Assembly (NCBI RefSeq): GCF_030816075.1 | Contig: NZ_JAUSXO010000001.1 | Coordinates: forward strand, 2,790,001-2,854,000 | DNA length: 64,000 bases | DNA from: Arthrobacter agilis | GTDB taxonomy: Bacteria > Actinomycetota > Actinomycetes > Actinomycetales > Micrococcaceae | Reading direction: 5' to 3' | Shown here: piece by piece, positions 51,954-60,931 of the stretch | How the letters are laid out: every line of letters begins with the position of its first letter | Numbering within the stretch: the stretch's first letter is position 1 | The notes under the pieces: generated by a model | What the model saw: the letters and a program-made list of their open reading frames with translations, nothing else | Told to the model about the DNA's origin: nothing | The model's database searches: none | Translations under genes and position numbers: made by a program

Positions 51954-52104
51954 GTGTGTTGCTTGAGCGCTACCGATCCTACACCGGCCGGTCATCGGCC
52001 CGGGCTCCGGTCACGCGGAACCGTGACCCGCCCGGCCACCCCTGCGCCGGGGGCGGAGCGCGGCTAGGCTGGGCGGAGGACTATTCGGACCAGAAGGAGA
52101 AACC

Positions 52105-52365
52105 ATGAACGTGGTGTTCAAGCTGCTCGGTGTCGGCATCAGCGCAGGCGCCGGCTTCGTCGGGACCAAGCTCGTCGACTTCCTGTGGGAGAAGATCACG
52201 GGCGAGGCCCCGCCGAAGAGCAAGGACGGACTCGAGAACACCCTCCGTTCCGCACTGATCTTCGCCATCATCTCGGGTGCCGTGAGCACCACCATCCAGG
52301 TGCTCACCAACCGCTCCACGCAGAAGGCGATCGCCCGCTTCGCGAAGACCCGCGACCTGACCTGA
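52105..52365 (+). CDS. DUF4235 small membrane protein
   Basis: 86 residues. A Gly-rich helix (KLLGVGISAGAGFVGTKLVDFLW) and a second helix (ALIFAIISGAVSTTIQVLTN) flank a short basic loop with GEAPP. That is the DUF4235 family, widespread in actinobacteria, function unknown. AGAAGGAG precedes the ATG. Confidence 0.85.
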   Translation: MNVVFKLLGVGISAGAGFVGTKLVDFLWEKITGEAPPKSKDGLENTLRSALIFAIISGAVSTTIQVLTNRSTQKAIARFAKTRDLT

Positions 52366-52381
52366 GCCGTCGCGGCTCCAC

Positions 52382-52415
52382 GGGGAGGAGGGACGCCAGG
52401 GCGTCGCTCCTCCCC
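52382..52415 (+). terminator. Hairpin between convergent genes
   Basis: GGGGAGGAG / CTCCTCCCC outer stem and GACGC / GCGTC inner stem with one mismatch, between the ends of DUF4235 and the convergent FUSC gene; it can work in both directions. Pyrimidine-rich tail on the plus strand. Confidence 0.75.
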
Positions 52416-52426
52416 TTCTCCTCCTC

Positions 52427-53554
52427 CTAGGCGGCACCCTCGATGCGCAGCTCGGGCTTGACGGCCTGGAGGATGCGGTGGAGGTTCATGCCGATCGCGG
52501 CCGCCGCACCGAAGGGGACGGTCGCCGACGACGACTCGTACGCTGCGGTCTCGAGCGTCTTCAGGGTCTGCTCGGCGACGCAAAGCGTCGTGGCATCGTT
52601 CTCCTCGACCGTCCACAGGTCCAGGACGTCCCCGACCGCTGTGAAGGCCTCCTGGAGGGGTGGCCGGACCACGGCGGGGAGGGGGTGCTCCGCGGACGTC
52701 CCGTGGAGGGCGTCCTGCAGCATGTTGGTGATGTTCAGGGTGTGCGACGCGACGACCTCGAGGACCTCGACGTGCCGGTAGTCCCGCCGCACGTCGTGCG
52801 GGTGGAAGCGCCGTCGGACGTTGCCCTTCCTGCTCTCGTCCGCGTACTGCAGTGCGTCCCGCGCGTTCCTGGCCGACGCCGTGAGGTCGTCCCGCCGCTC
52901 CGACCAGCGCGGGTCGTCCGCCGCCCAGTTCTCCTCGAGGGCCTCGCCCATCTCCTGCAGCTGCCGGGCGGCGGTCCTCCGGAGCCGGCTCATCTGGCCC
53001 ACGGCGTCGTCCACGTTGAGGGGCGGCAGGACCAGCGCGCTCACCGCGAGTCCCACGCCCACCCCCACGACGGTCTGGACGAAGTAGCCCAGTGAGTAGC
53101 CGAGGTTCTCGTTGCCGATGACGAGGACGAACAGCCCGGCGGAGGCGATCCCGGAGCCGCCGCCCGCCGTCCGCTTCAGGGCGCCCGCGAGGAGCACGCC
53201 CGCCCCGACGACGAAGGCGATCGTCGCCCAGTCCGGTTCCCCTGCCCAGACCGCCACGTGGGCCAGGACGATCCCGATCGTGAGGCCCGCGACGGTCTGC
53301 AGCCCGGATTTCAGGGTCCCCGCGACCGTGGGGTAGATCGCGAGCAGCGCACCGAGCGGCGCGTAGTACGGGTACCGGGATGCCTCCCCCGGGACGGCGA
53401 GTGCGATGGTCCAGGCGAGCGCCGCGGCGACGGCGGCCTTGGCAGCGAGCAGGAGCTGGGGATTGACCGCCGCCGAGCGCAGGCGGTCCTTCAGATCGTC
53501 GTCGAAGCGGGCTGCGAGGACGCGCCGGCCGCGCCTGATCCTGTTCTCGGCCAT
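52427..53554 (-). CDS. FUSC-family (aromatic acid exporter-like) membrane protein
   Basis: 375 residues. After a basic amphipathic start come five to six helices (LLLAAKAAVAAALAWTIAL, YYAPLGALLAIYPTVAGTLKSGLQTVAGLTIGIVLAHVAVW read in blocks, IASAGLFVLVIGNENLGYSLGYFVQT) and a long soluble helical C-terminal domain. This is the half-length FUSC/ArAE layout. Substrate unknown. GACACT lies 6 nt upstream of the ATG. Confidence 0.85.
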   Translation of the reverse strand: MAENRIRRGRRVLAARFDDDLKDRLRSAAVNPQLLLAAKAAVAAALAWTIALAVPGEASRYPYYAPLGALLAIYPTVAGTLKSGLQTVAGLTIGIVLAHVAVWAGEPDWATIAFVVGAGVLLAGALKRTAGGGSGIASAGLFVLVIGNENLGYSLGYFVQTVVGVGVGLAVSALVLPPLNVDDAVGQMSRLRRTAARQLQEMGEALEENWAADDPRWSERRDDLTASARNARDALQYADESRKGNVRRRFHPHDVRRDYRHVEVLEVVASHTLNITNMLQDALHGTSAEHPLPAVVRPPLQEAFTAVGDVLDLWTVEENDATTLCVAEQTLKTLETAAYESSSATVPFGAAAAIGMNLHRILQAVKPELRIEGAA

Positions 53555-53705
53555 CCGTCCAGTGTCGCAGCCGCCCCTGACAGCGCCCTGTGCAGGCCGC
53601 GGCCGCCGTCCGGGACGGCGGGTGGCGCTCGACCGTTCCTACTCAGGGATGACGCGCCGGGCGGGCGTCATCCCTAGGCTGGACGGGTCGACGGAAGGCG
53701 GAGCC

Positions 53706-53966
53706 ATGCGGTTCGTGCAGAGCAGGGTCCTCTGGTTCGTTGTGACCGTGCTGGTGGTGGCGCCGATCCTCGTCGCGGCCCATACCGAGGCGGGCCGCGA
53801 TCTGCAGACCGCCGTCCTCCTCGGCCTCGTGACGGCCGCGGCCATCGGCGGCCTCAACGCGGCCCTCCTCGGCCGCCGGAGGCCCGGCGCGACGGCGGCC
53901 CTTGGCCGGGACGCACGAAGGACCGCCCCGGGCGGGACGGTCCTTCAGCGCGAGCACAGCGACTAG
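53706..53966 (+). CDS. Small two-helix membrane protein
   Basis: 86 residues. Two membrane helices (VLWFVVTVLVVAPILVAA and TAVLLGLVTAAAIGGLNAALLG) and a basic Arg/Gly tail. No family recognised. GGAAGG-GGAG signals precede ATG 53706 and a TAGGCT box sits ~30 nt upstream, so it is probably expressed. Its stop overlaps the amino-acid permease stop on the other strand by 4 nt. Confidence 0.6.
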   Translation: MRFVQSRVLWFVVTVLVVAPILVAAHTEAGRDLQTAVLLGLVTAAAIGGLNAALLGRRRPGATAALGRDARRTAPGGTVLQREHSD

Positions 53967-55444
53967 GGCTGTGTGCGTGCGGCCTGCTCGCTGCGCACCA
54001 GGGCCCTGTGCTCCTCGATGCGCGCCTGCTGGAGCGGCGTCCTGCGGTTCATGGACCAGGCGATGCCCAGCAGGATGAACCACAGCGGCGCCACGACCAG
54101 CGCGAGGCGGGTGTCCTCCGCCTGGGCGAGGGCCACCAGCATGAACACGAAGAACGCGAGGACCACGTACGGCATGAACGAGGAGCCGGGCATCTTGAAC
54201 GACGACGCCTCGTGCAGTGCGGGCCGGCGACGCCGGAACGCCAGGTAGCTGAGCAGGATCATGGACCACACGAACATCGTCAGGACCGAGGCCACCGAGG
54301 TGACGATCGTGAAGGCGCCGATCACGGAATCGCCCGAGTAGAGCAGGATCAGCCCGGCCAGCAGGAAGATGCAGGAGAACAGCAGGGCGTTCTGCGGCAC
54401 CTTGCGGGAGCTGAGCCTACCGAAGGAGGCGGGCGCGTTGCCGTCCTGCGCCAGCCCGTACACCATGCGCGACGTCGAGTAGATCCCCGAGTTGGCGCTC
54501 GACGCGGCCGAGGTCAGGACCACGAGGTTCACGACGACGGCGGCGATCCCGAGGCCGGCGAGCGTGAACATGCCGATGAAGGGGCTGTTGGCCGGATCGA
54601 TGGTCCGCCAGGGGTTGACGGCCATGATGACGGCGAGCGCTCCGACGTAGAAGAGCAGGACGCGGATGGGGATGGAGTTCACCGCGCGGGGCAGCGTCTT
54701 CTCGGGGTCCTTCGTCTCCGCGGCGGCGGTGCCGACCAGCTCGATGCCCGCGAACGCGAAGATCGCGATCTGGAAGCCGAGGATGAAGCCGAACAGCCCG
54801 TGCGGGAACATGCCGCCGTCGTTCCAGATGTTGGCGAGGTCCGCCACCTGGCCGCCGGGCGACTGGAAGCGCGTGGCGATCATGACGATGCCCGTGACGA
54901 TCAGCGCGAGGATGGCGACCACCTTGATGATGGCGAACCAGAACTCCGCCTCGCCGAACGCCTTCACGGTCGGGAGGTTGAGGAGCAGCAGCACCACGGG
55001 GGTGACGAGCGCCGGGATCCACAGCGGGGTGCCCGGCGCGAGGATGTCCACGTAGCCCGCGATGGCCACGATGTCGGCGACGCCGGTGACCACCCAGAAG
55101 AACCAGTAGGACCATCCCGTGAAGAACCCGGCCCACGGGCCGAGCAGGTCACCGGCGAAGTCGCTGAAGGACTTGTACTCGAGGTTGGAGAGCAGGATCT
55201 CGCCCATGGCGCGCATGACGAAGAACAGCATGAAGCCGATGATCATGTACACGAAGATCACGGAGGGGCCGGCGAGGGAGATGGTCTTGCCGGAGCCCAT
55301 GAAGAGGCCGGTGCCGATGGCCCCGCCGATGGCGAGCAGCTGGATGTGGCGGTTGCTCAGGGACCGGCTGAGGTGCGGGGACCGGTGCTGGTCGCCGACG
55401 GCGTGGGCCGCGGAGACCTTCGCCGGGGAAGCGGATTCAGGCAT
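53963..55444 (-). CDS. APC-family amino-acid permease
   Basis: 493 residues, twelve helices. The signature LSNRHIQLLAIGGAIGTGLFMGSGK at helix 1 is that of the AAT/CycA group, and the sequence around FAGIELVGTAAAETKDPEKTLPRAV follows it. Transports a neutral amino acid such as D-serine, D-alanine or glycine with protons. ATG 55444 (MPESASPAKV) follows GGAAGGAA. The exact substrate cannot be told from sequence. Confidence 0.9.
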   Translation of the reverse strand: MPESASPAKVSAAHAVGDQHRSPHLSRSLSNRHIQLLAIGGAIGTGLFMGSGKTISLAGPSVIFVYMIIGFMLFFVMRAMGEILLSNLEYKSFSDFAGDLLGPWAGFFTGWSYWFFWVVTGVADIVAIAGYVDILAPGTPLWIPALVTPVVLLLLNLPTVKAFGEAEFWFAIIKVVAILALIVTGIVMIATRFQSPGGQVADLANIWNDGGMFPHGLFGFILGFQIAIFAFAGIELVGTAAAETKDPEKTLPRAVNSIPIRVLLFYVGALAVIMAVNPWRTIDPANSPFIGMFTLAGLGIAAVVVNLVVLTSAASSANSGIYSTSRMVYGLAQDGNAPASFGRLSSRKVPQNALLFSCIFLLAGLILLYSGDSVIGAFTIVTSVASVLTMFVWSMILLSYLAFRRRRPALHEASSFKMPGSSFMPYVVLAFFVFMLVALAQAEDTRLALVVAPLWFILLGIAWSMNRRTPLQQARIEEHRALVRSEQAARTQP

Positions 55445-55664
55445 GGTGATGATTCCTTCCGCGAGCGCAGGACAGGCAGCGGTGCTGCGCGCGCGTGGGT
55501 GGGGATGAGGACAGACCTAAAACCCTGAACGGTCGCTGCGCGTGAGTCAAATCACGCGCTCGGGCGATCCCCTGTCGACAACCGGTCGGAGCGCCTGTGC
55601 CGCTGGTGCGGAAGGACGCCCCGGAGCCCTTCTCCATGCCCCGACTCCGCGCCATACTTGCCGC

Positions 55665-56312
55665 ATGACGATCCTCAGCACGCAGGACATCCTCGACGCC
55701 GGGCTCGATGACTGGCGGAAACTGGCGCAGGCGCTGCACGCCCGTTTCCTCACGCGGGACTTCGCCACCGGGCTCGCACTCGTCTCGGCGATCGGTGGGC
55801 TCGCGGAGGACGCGGGTCATCATCCCGACGTGACGCTGACCTATCCGCACGTCGACGTGAAGCTGCTGAGCCACGACGTGTCGGGGGTCACGGAGCGCGA
55901 CGTCGACCTCGCACGGCGCATCAGCGCGATCGCCGCCGAGCAGGGCATCAGCGCCGATCCGGCGGCGCCCGCCGTCGTCGAGCTCGCCCTCGACACCGCG
56001 GACGTGGCGGCCGTCGCCCCGTTCTGGGCGGCCCTGCTGACGGGGGACGCCGGTGCGGCGGACGGCGATGACATCGAGGATCCGGGTGGACGCGTGCCGT
56101 TGCTGTGGTTCCAGCACACCGACGCGCACGAGACCCCGCGGCAGCGTTTCCACCTCGATGTGTGGGTACCGCACGACGTGGCGGAGGAACGCATCGCCGC
56201 CGCCGTCGCCGCCGGGGGGACCGTGGTCGACGACGACGCGGCACCCTCCTTCACGGTGCTCGCGGACGCCGAGGGCAACCGGGCGTGCGTCTGCACCATC
56301 CTCGAACGCTGA
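55665..56312 (+). CDS. Fusion of pterin carbinolamine dehydratase-like and VOC domains
   Basis: 215 residues. Residues ~10-90 resemble pterin-4a-carbinolamine dehydratase (WRKLAQALHARFLTRDFATGLALV, GGLAEDAGHHPDVTLTYPHVDVKLLSHDVSGVT, with the HHPD-x6-Y-x4-V catalytic pattern). Residues ~105-213 are a vicinal-oxygen-chelate domain (VVELALDTADVAAVAPFWAALL, RVPLLWFQ, RFHLDVWVPHDVAEE). Such fusions are common in actinobacteria without a known substrate. CATACT is 6 nt before ATG 55665. First of three genes. Confidence 0.82.
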   Translation: MTILSTQDILDAGLDDWRKLAQALHARFLTRDFATGLALVSAIGGLAEDAGHHPDVTLTYPHVDVKLLSHDVSGVTERDVDLARRISAIAAEQGISADPAAPAVVELALDTADVAAVAPFWAALLTGDAGAADGDDIEDPGGRVPLLWFQHTDAHETPRQRFHLDVWVPHDVAEERIAAAVAAGGTVVDDDAAPSFTVLADAEGNRACVCTILER

Positions 56313-56330
56313 ACGGGACCGGAGGCGACG

Positions 56331-57902
56331 ATGCTCCACGAGGGCGAGGCACGGGAGGACGTCGAGGTCCTCGTCGTGGGAGCGGGCCCCACGGGCCTGA
56401 TGTTGGCGAACTGGCTGGTGAAGCTGGGCAGGCGTGTCCTCGTGATCGACGGCAAGGACGGACCGACGGTGGAGTCCCGCGCCCTCGGCGTGCACTCGCG
56501 GTCGATGGAGATCTACGACCAGCTCGGCGTCATCGACCGGGTACAGGGCGAGGCGGTGCGCGTCGAGTCGATCCGGCAGGGCTTCGAGCACGCCGGGTTC
56601 TCACCCGTCCCGCTGGGCCGGCTGGGCCAGGGCATCACGCCGTACCCGGGCCTCTACGTCCTCGAGCAGAGCGCCAACGAGCGGATCCTCGGCGAGAACC
56701 TCCGCCTCCTCGGCGGGTCGGTGCGGTGGCGGCACCGGCTGGCCTCGCTGGAGCAGGTCGACGGCGGCGTCCTCGCCGTCGTCGGAGGCCCTGACGGGTC
56801 GTCCACCGTGCGCGCGCGCTTCGCGGTCGGCTGCGACGGGGCCTCCTCCACCGTCCGGTCGCTGTGCGGGACGGCCTTCGAGGGGACGACCAGCCGGCAG
56901 AGCTTCTACCTCGTGGACGCGGTGGGGGTCCGCGGGCTCGCCCCCACGTCCATCAACGTCCGTCTCGGCGCCACAGCGTTCCTCCTCGCGTTCCCCATGC
57001 GGCCCGCCGGTGACGGCCGGACCGGGCAGCGCCTCATCGGCACCGCCGGCGACGACGACGGCGCCACCGTCACCGAGGAGGTCGCGCGCCGCCGCATGGC
57101 CGAGGGGTTCGGCGTCACGTACGAGGACTCCCGGTGGTTCTCCACCTACCGCGTGCACCACCGCATCGCGGCGCACTTCCGGACCGGCTCCGTGTTCCTG
57201 GCCGGCGACGCCGCCCACGTCCATTCCCCGGTCGGCGCCCAGGGCATGAACACCGGGCTCCAGGACGCCCACAACCTCGCGTTCAAGCTCGACGACGTCA
57301 TCCGCGGGACCGCCCCGGACGCGTTCCTCGACCGGTACGAGGCCGAGCGGCGGCCCGTGGCCGTGCGCCTCCTGCAGACCACGGACACCGTGTTCCGCGG
57401 ACTCACGTCCACGTCGCGGAGTGCGGTCCTGGTGCGCCGCTTCGTGCCGCGGGTGGTGCTGCCCGTCATCGTCACGGTGCTCCCCCGCCTGCCGATCGGC
57501 CGCCGCCTCGCGGGATACCTCGGCCAGGTGCGCATCCACTACCGCATGGACGGCGACGGACCGTCCGGGGGCCGGCGCCGGGACGCCGTCATCGGCCGCC
57601 GCCTGCCCTGGACCGGCGACAACTTCCGCTCGCTCCGGGCCTCCGCCTGGCAGCTGCACCTGTACGCGGCGGACGACGCCGTGCTGCGTGAGGCCGAGGG
57701 CGCCGCCGCCGAGCTCGGGCTCCCCCTCTCCGCCTTCGCGACGACCCGGCGGACCCCGCTCACGCCGGGCCTGCTGTACCTCGTGCGACCCGACGGGTTC
57801 GTGGCCGGTGCGGCCGTTCCCGCGGAGGCGGTCGCCGCGTTCCGTACCGCACCCGCCCTCTCCCCGCACCGGGGACAACCACCTCGGAAAGGACGACCAT
57901 GA
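56331..57902 (+). CDS. FAD-dependent aromatic-type monooxygenase
   Basis: 523 residues of the class A flavin monooxygenase family: GAGPTGLML (17-25) with GRRVLVIDGKDG, RALGVHSRSMEIYDQLG, GCDGASSTVR, and GDAAHVHSPVGAQGMNTGLQDAHNLAFKLDDV (blocks), then a thioredoxin-like C-terminal domain as in phenol hydroxylases. Hydroxylates an aromatic or polyketide compound with NADPH. 18 nt after the PCD-VOC gene and overlapping the UBP gene by 4 nt, so probably one operon. Confidence 0.87.
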   Translation: MLHEGEAREDVEVLVVGAGPTGLMLANWLVKLGRRVLVIDGKDGPTVESRALGVHSRSMEIYDQLGVIDRVQGEAVRVESIRQGFEHAGFSPVPLGRLGQGITPYPGLYVLEQSANERILGENLRLLGGSVRWRHRLASLEQVDGGVLAVVGGPDGSSTVRARFAVGCDGASSTVRSLCGTAFEGTTSRQSFYLVDAVGVRGLAPTSINVRLGATAFLLAFPMRPAGDGRTGQRLIGTAGDDDGATVTEEVARRRMAEGFGVTYEDSRWFSTYRVHHRIAAHFRTGSVFLAGDAAHVHSPVGAQGMNTGLQDAHNLAFKLDDVIRGTAPDAFLDRYEAERRPVAVRLLQTTDTVFRGLTSTSRSAVLVRRFVPRVVLPVIVTVLPRLPIGRRLAGYLGQVRIHYRMDGDGPSGGRRRDAVIGRRLPWTGDNFRSLRASAWQLHLYAADDAVLREAEGAAAELGLPLSAFATTRRTPLTPGLLYLVRPDGFVAGAAVPAEAVAAFRTAPALSPHRGQPPRKGRP

Positions 57903-58240
57903 CGGACGCCATCGACACGAGCGTGCCCCCTTCCGGCACCGGCTGCAGGGACTGCGACGCGTCCGGCGGGTGGTGGGTGCACCTGCGGCGCTGCGCTGCG
58001 TGCGGCCAGGTGGGGTGCTGCGACAGCTCCCCCGGCCGCCATGCATCCGGGCACGCCGCGACGGCGGGACATCCCCTGGCCATGTCGTTCGAACCGGGCG
58101 AGGACTGGTTCTGGGACTACCGCGCCCAGGATTTCGCGGAGGGCGCGGCCCTCGCGGAGCCCACCAGCCGCCCTGCGGACCAGCCCGTCCCCGGCCCCGC
58201 AGGACGCGTGCCGGCCGACTGGCGACGCCGGATCCACTGA
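57899..58240 (+). CDS. UBP-type zinc-finger protein
   Basis: 113 residues. TGCRDCDASGGWWVHLRRCAACGQVGCCDSSPGRHASGHA is the UBP/BUZ zinc finger (blocks CRDC, CAACG, GCCDSSPGRHA, H-x-H) with Cys/His ligands, and LAMSFEPGEDWFWDYRAQDF follows. Bacteria lack ubiquitin, so the domain must bind something else. Often found beside monooxygenases or stress genes in actinobacteria. Overlaps the monooxygenase stop (ATGA). Confidence 0.88.
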   Translation: MTDAIDTSVPPSGTGCRDCDASGGWWVHLRRCAACGQVGCCDSSPGRHASGHAATAGHPLAMSFEPGEDWFWDYRAQDFAEGAALAEPTSRPADQPVPGPAGRVPADWRRRIH

Positions 58241-58268
58241 GGATATGGACTCTCCACCGGTTGTGCTT

Positions 58269-58286
58269 ATCCTATAGAATCTAGGA
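58269..58286 (+). promoter_or_regulatory. Predicted GntR operator before the dhaK-like gene
   Basis: TCCTATAGAATCTAGGA (58270-58286), with TCCTA / TAGGA arms 7 nt apart. Its first 13 bases match TCCTATAGGATCT at 61677-61689 with one difference. Both lie before genes of the same catabolic cluster that encodes a GntR regulator. 23 nt before the kinase start. Confidence 0.65.
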
Positions 58287-58308
58287 AACTCAACCGGGAG
58301 GAACCGCA

Positions 58309-60048
58309 ATGACGCGCCTGTTCAACCAGCCTGAGGACTTCGTCGACGAGATGATCGAAGGATTCGCGGCCGCAGCATCGCGCTGGGTGCAGCCGGTCCC
58401 GGGTGGAGTGGTGCGCGCAGGCCGTGCCGCGGAGCCCACGGTGTCGCTCGTCATCGGTGGCGGCAGCGGACACTACCCCGCCTTCGGCGGCCTCGTGGGT
58501 CCGGGCCTCGCCCATGGCGCGGTCATGGGCAACCTCTTCGCGTCGCCGTCCGCCCGCCAGGTACGCTCCGTCGCCCGGACGGCCGACCAGGGCCGCGGCG
58601 TCCTGCTCAGCTACGGGAACTACGCGGGCGACGTGCTGCACTTCGACGAGGCCCAGGCGGAACTCCGGGAAGCAGGGATGGACGTCCGCACGGTCACCGT
58701 CACGGACGACATCTTCAGCGCCCCGAAGGGCGAGGAACACAAACGGCGCGGCATCGCCGGCGACCTCACCGTGTTCAAGGTGGCGGGCGCGGCCTGCGAG
58801 GAGGGCTACGACCTCGACGGCGTGGAGCGGGTCGCGATCCGCACCAACGCCCGGACCCGCTCCCTCGGCGTCGCCTTCGGCGGCTGCACCCTGCCCGGGG
58901 CCGACGCCCCCCTGTTCGAGGTCCCCGCCGGGCGCATGGCCGTGGGTCTCGGCATCCACGGCGAGCCCGGGATCGATGAGGTGGACATCCCGACGGCGGC
59001 GGAGCTCGGGGAGCTCTTCGTCCGCCACCTGCTCGAGGACGTGCCCGAGGGTGTCGATCCCGAGGGCGCGCGGGTGGTCCCCCTGCTGAACGGCCTCGGC
59101 AGCGTGAAGTACGAGGAACTCTTCGTCGTCTACCGCTCCATCCACACGCTGCTCACCGGGCGCGGCATCACCGTCGTGGATCCCGAGGTCGGCGAGCTGT
59201 GCACGAGCTTCGACATGGCCGGGTGCTCGCTCACGCTCCTCTGGCTCGACGACGAGCTCGAACGCCTGTGGACCGCGCCGGCCGACTCACCCGGCTTCCG
59301 CCGCGGCCAGGTCGGTGAGCAGCAGCGGGTCGACGCGGTGGTCGCGGACGACGCGGCCGAGACCGTCGGCGCCTCCTCCCCCGCATCGCGCGCCTGCGCG
59401 ACGACCATCGTCGAGGCCCTCGACGCCATCGCGCGCACCATCGACGAGCACGCCGACGAACTCGGCCGACTGGACCAGGTCGCGGGCGACGGCGACCACG
59501 GGATCGGCATGCAGCGCGGGTCGCACGCCGGGAGGGACGCTGCACGCGCCGCCCTCGAGCAGGACGCCGGAGCGGAGACGGTGCTGCGGCACGCCGCCAA
59601 TGCCTGGAGCGACCGGGCGGGCGGGACCTCCGGTGCCATCTGGGCGACGATCCTCAAGGCCTTCGGCGCCGCGCTCGGCGACGACGCGCGGCCCGGCACC
59701 GGGGACATCTCCCGCGGCGTGACGGCCGCTAAGGACGCCGTCATGCAGTTCGGGAAGGCGAAGGTCGGCGACAAGACCATGATCGACGCCATCGTGCCCT
59801 TCTCCGACGAGCTGTCCGCCCGCGCAGGGGACGGGGAGGAGCTCGCCGGAGCGTGGGCGGCCGCGGCGGCCGCCTCCACCCGGGCCGCGACGGCCACGGC
59901 GTCGCTGACGGCGACGCTCGGCCGCGCACGGACCCACGGCGAGAAGTCCGTGGGCACCCCGGACCCGGGTGCGGTGTCGTTCGCCCTGATCTGCACCACG
60001 GTGGCGGACATCATCGCGTCCCGCCAGGACGACCAGGAGGGGCCGTGA
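58309..60048 (+). CDS. DhaK-DhaL-type kinase, probably for tetrulose (LerK-like)
   Basis: 579 residues. The DhaK domain (1-~335) has IGGGSGHYPAFGGLVGPGLA, SYGNYAGDVLHFDEA and VGLGIHGEPG with H217, the His that binds the keto-sugar covalently. The DhaL domain (~365-570) has QVAGDGDHGIGMQRG with the ATP/Mg Asp residues and GGTSGAIWATIL. ATP-dependent form in one chain. The TIM-like and sugar-isomerase neighbours point to L- or D-erythrulose rather than dihydroxyacetone, as in the mycobacterial tetritol pathways. GGGAGGAA precedes the ATG. Confidence 0.88.
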   Translation: MTRLFNQPEDFVDEMIEGFAAAASRWVQPVPGGVVRAGRAAEPTVSLVIGGGSGHYPAFGGLVGPGLAHGAVMGNLFASPSARQVRSVARTADQGRGVLLSYGNYAGDVLHFDEAQAELREAGMDVRTVTVTDDIFSAPKGEEHKRRGIAGDLTVFKVAGAACEEGYDLDGVERVAIRTNARTRSLGVAFGGCTLPGADAPLFEVPAGRMAVGLGIHGEPGIDEVDIPTAAELGELFVRHLLEDVPEGVDPEGARVVPLLNGLGSVKYEELFVVYRSIHTLLTGRGITVVDPEVGELCTSFDMAGCSLTLLWLDDELERLWTAPADSPGFRRGQVGEQQRVDAVVADDAAETVGASSPASRACATTIVEALDAIARTIDEHADELGRLDQVAGDGDHGIGMQRGSHAGRDAARAALEQDAGAETVLRHAANAWSDRAGGTSGAIWATILKAFGAALGDDARPGTGDISRGVTAAKDAVMQFGKAKVGDKTMIDAIVPFSDELSARAGDGEELAGAWAAAAAASTRAATATASLTATLGRARTHGEKSVGTPDPGAVSFALICTTVADIIASRQDDQEGP

Positions 60049-60115
60049 CACCGGGGAGGCTGCCCGACGAGCGCCGTCGACCCGGCCGGGCGTGCGGCGG
60101 AGGCGGGTGACCTCC

Positions 60116-60931
60116 ATGCCTGCGAGCGCGTCCGGCAGACCGGTGCCGAGGTTCACCATCGGCTCCAGCCTGAAGATGTACTTCGGGCACCGGCGCCAGG
60201 TCGAGTGGACCCGGCGCGTGGCGGAGATCGCCGCCGATCACCCCGCGGTGCGGGACGGCCTGGTGCAGCCCTTCGTCATCCCGACCTTCCCCTCGATCGC
60301 CGCGGTGCACCAGCAGGCGGATCCCGCCGGGATGCTGGTGGGTGCGCAGGACGTGCACTGGGAGGACTCCGGTGCCTACACCGGTGAGGTCTCCGCGCCC
60401 GAACTGGCGGAGCTCGGCGTCGCGCTCGTCGAGATCGGCCACGCGGAACGCCGCGCGCTGTTCGGGGAGACGGACTCCACCGCCGCGCTGAAGGTCGCCG
60501 CGAGCCTGCGCCACGGCCTGGTGCCGGTGCTCTGCATCGGCGAGCAGGACCGCGGGACGCCGGCGGCCGCGGCCGAGGAGTGCCTGCGCCAGCTGGAGGC
60601 GTGCCTCGCCGCCGCCCGCCGCCAGGAGACCGGAGGAGCACTCGTCGTCGCGTACGAGCCCGTCTGGGCGATCGGGCAGCCCGTCCCCGCGCCCGACGCG
60701 CACATCCGTGCCGTGACCAGCGCCCTGCGCGCCCACCTCCTGGACGACGGGCTGGTCCCGGATGCACGGGTAATCTACGGAGGGAGTGCCGGCCCCGGCC
60801 TGCTGACGCGCATCGCTTCCGACGTCGACGGCATGTTCCTCGGCCGGTTCGCGCACGATCCGGCCGCTTTCGGGGCCATTCTTGACGAAGCGTCGGACAT
60901 CGGAGGTGGCAGTGACAGTAGGACTTCCTGA
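60116..60931 (+). CDS. Triosephosphate-isomerase-like enzyme (LerI-like)
   Basis: 271 residues. The TIM pattern is clear: GSSLKMYFGH (substrate Lys), VEIGHAERRALFGET (electrophilic His), VVAYEPVWAIG (catalytic Glu) and YGGSAGPGL. A second, divergent TIM next to a DhaK-like kinase is typical of L-erythrulose-1-phosphate isomerases. ATG 60116 is chosen, although GGAGG is 12 nt away; GTG 60107 (spacing 3) is the alternative. Confidence 0.87.
   Translation: MPASASGRPVPRFTIGSSLKMYFGHRRQVEWTRRVAEIAADHPAVRDGLVQPFVIPTFPSIAAVHQQADPAGMLVGAQDVHWEDSGAYTGEVSAPELAELGVALVEIGHAERRALFGETDSTAALKVAASLRHGLVPVLCIGEQDRGTPAAAAEECLRQLEACLAAARRQETGGALVVAYEPVWAIGQPVPAPDAHIRAVTSALRAHLLDDGLVPDARVIYGGSAGPGLLTRIASDVDGMFLGRFAHDPAAFGAILDEASDIGGGSDSRTS

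Noticed and set aside
58309-60048. Plain dihydroxyacetone kinase for glycerol use
   Set aside because: Possible biochemically, but the divergent TIM, FadR-type regulator and sugar isomerase beside it fit tetrulose catabolism better; no glycerol dehydrogenase is seen.
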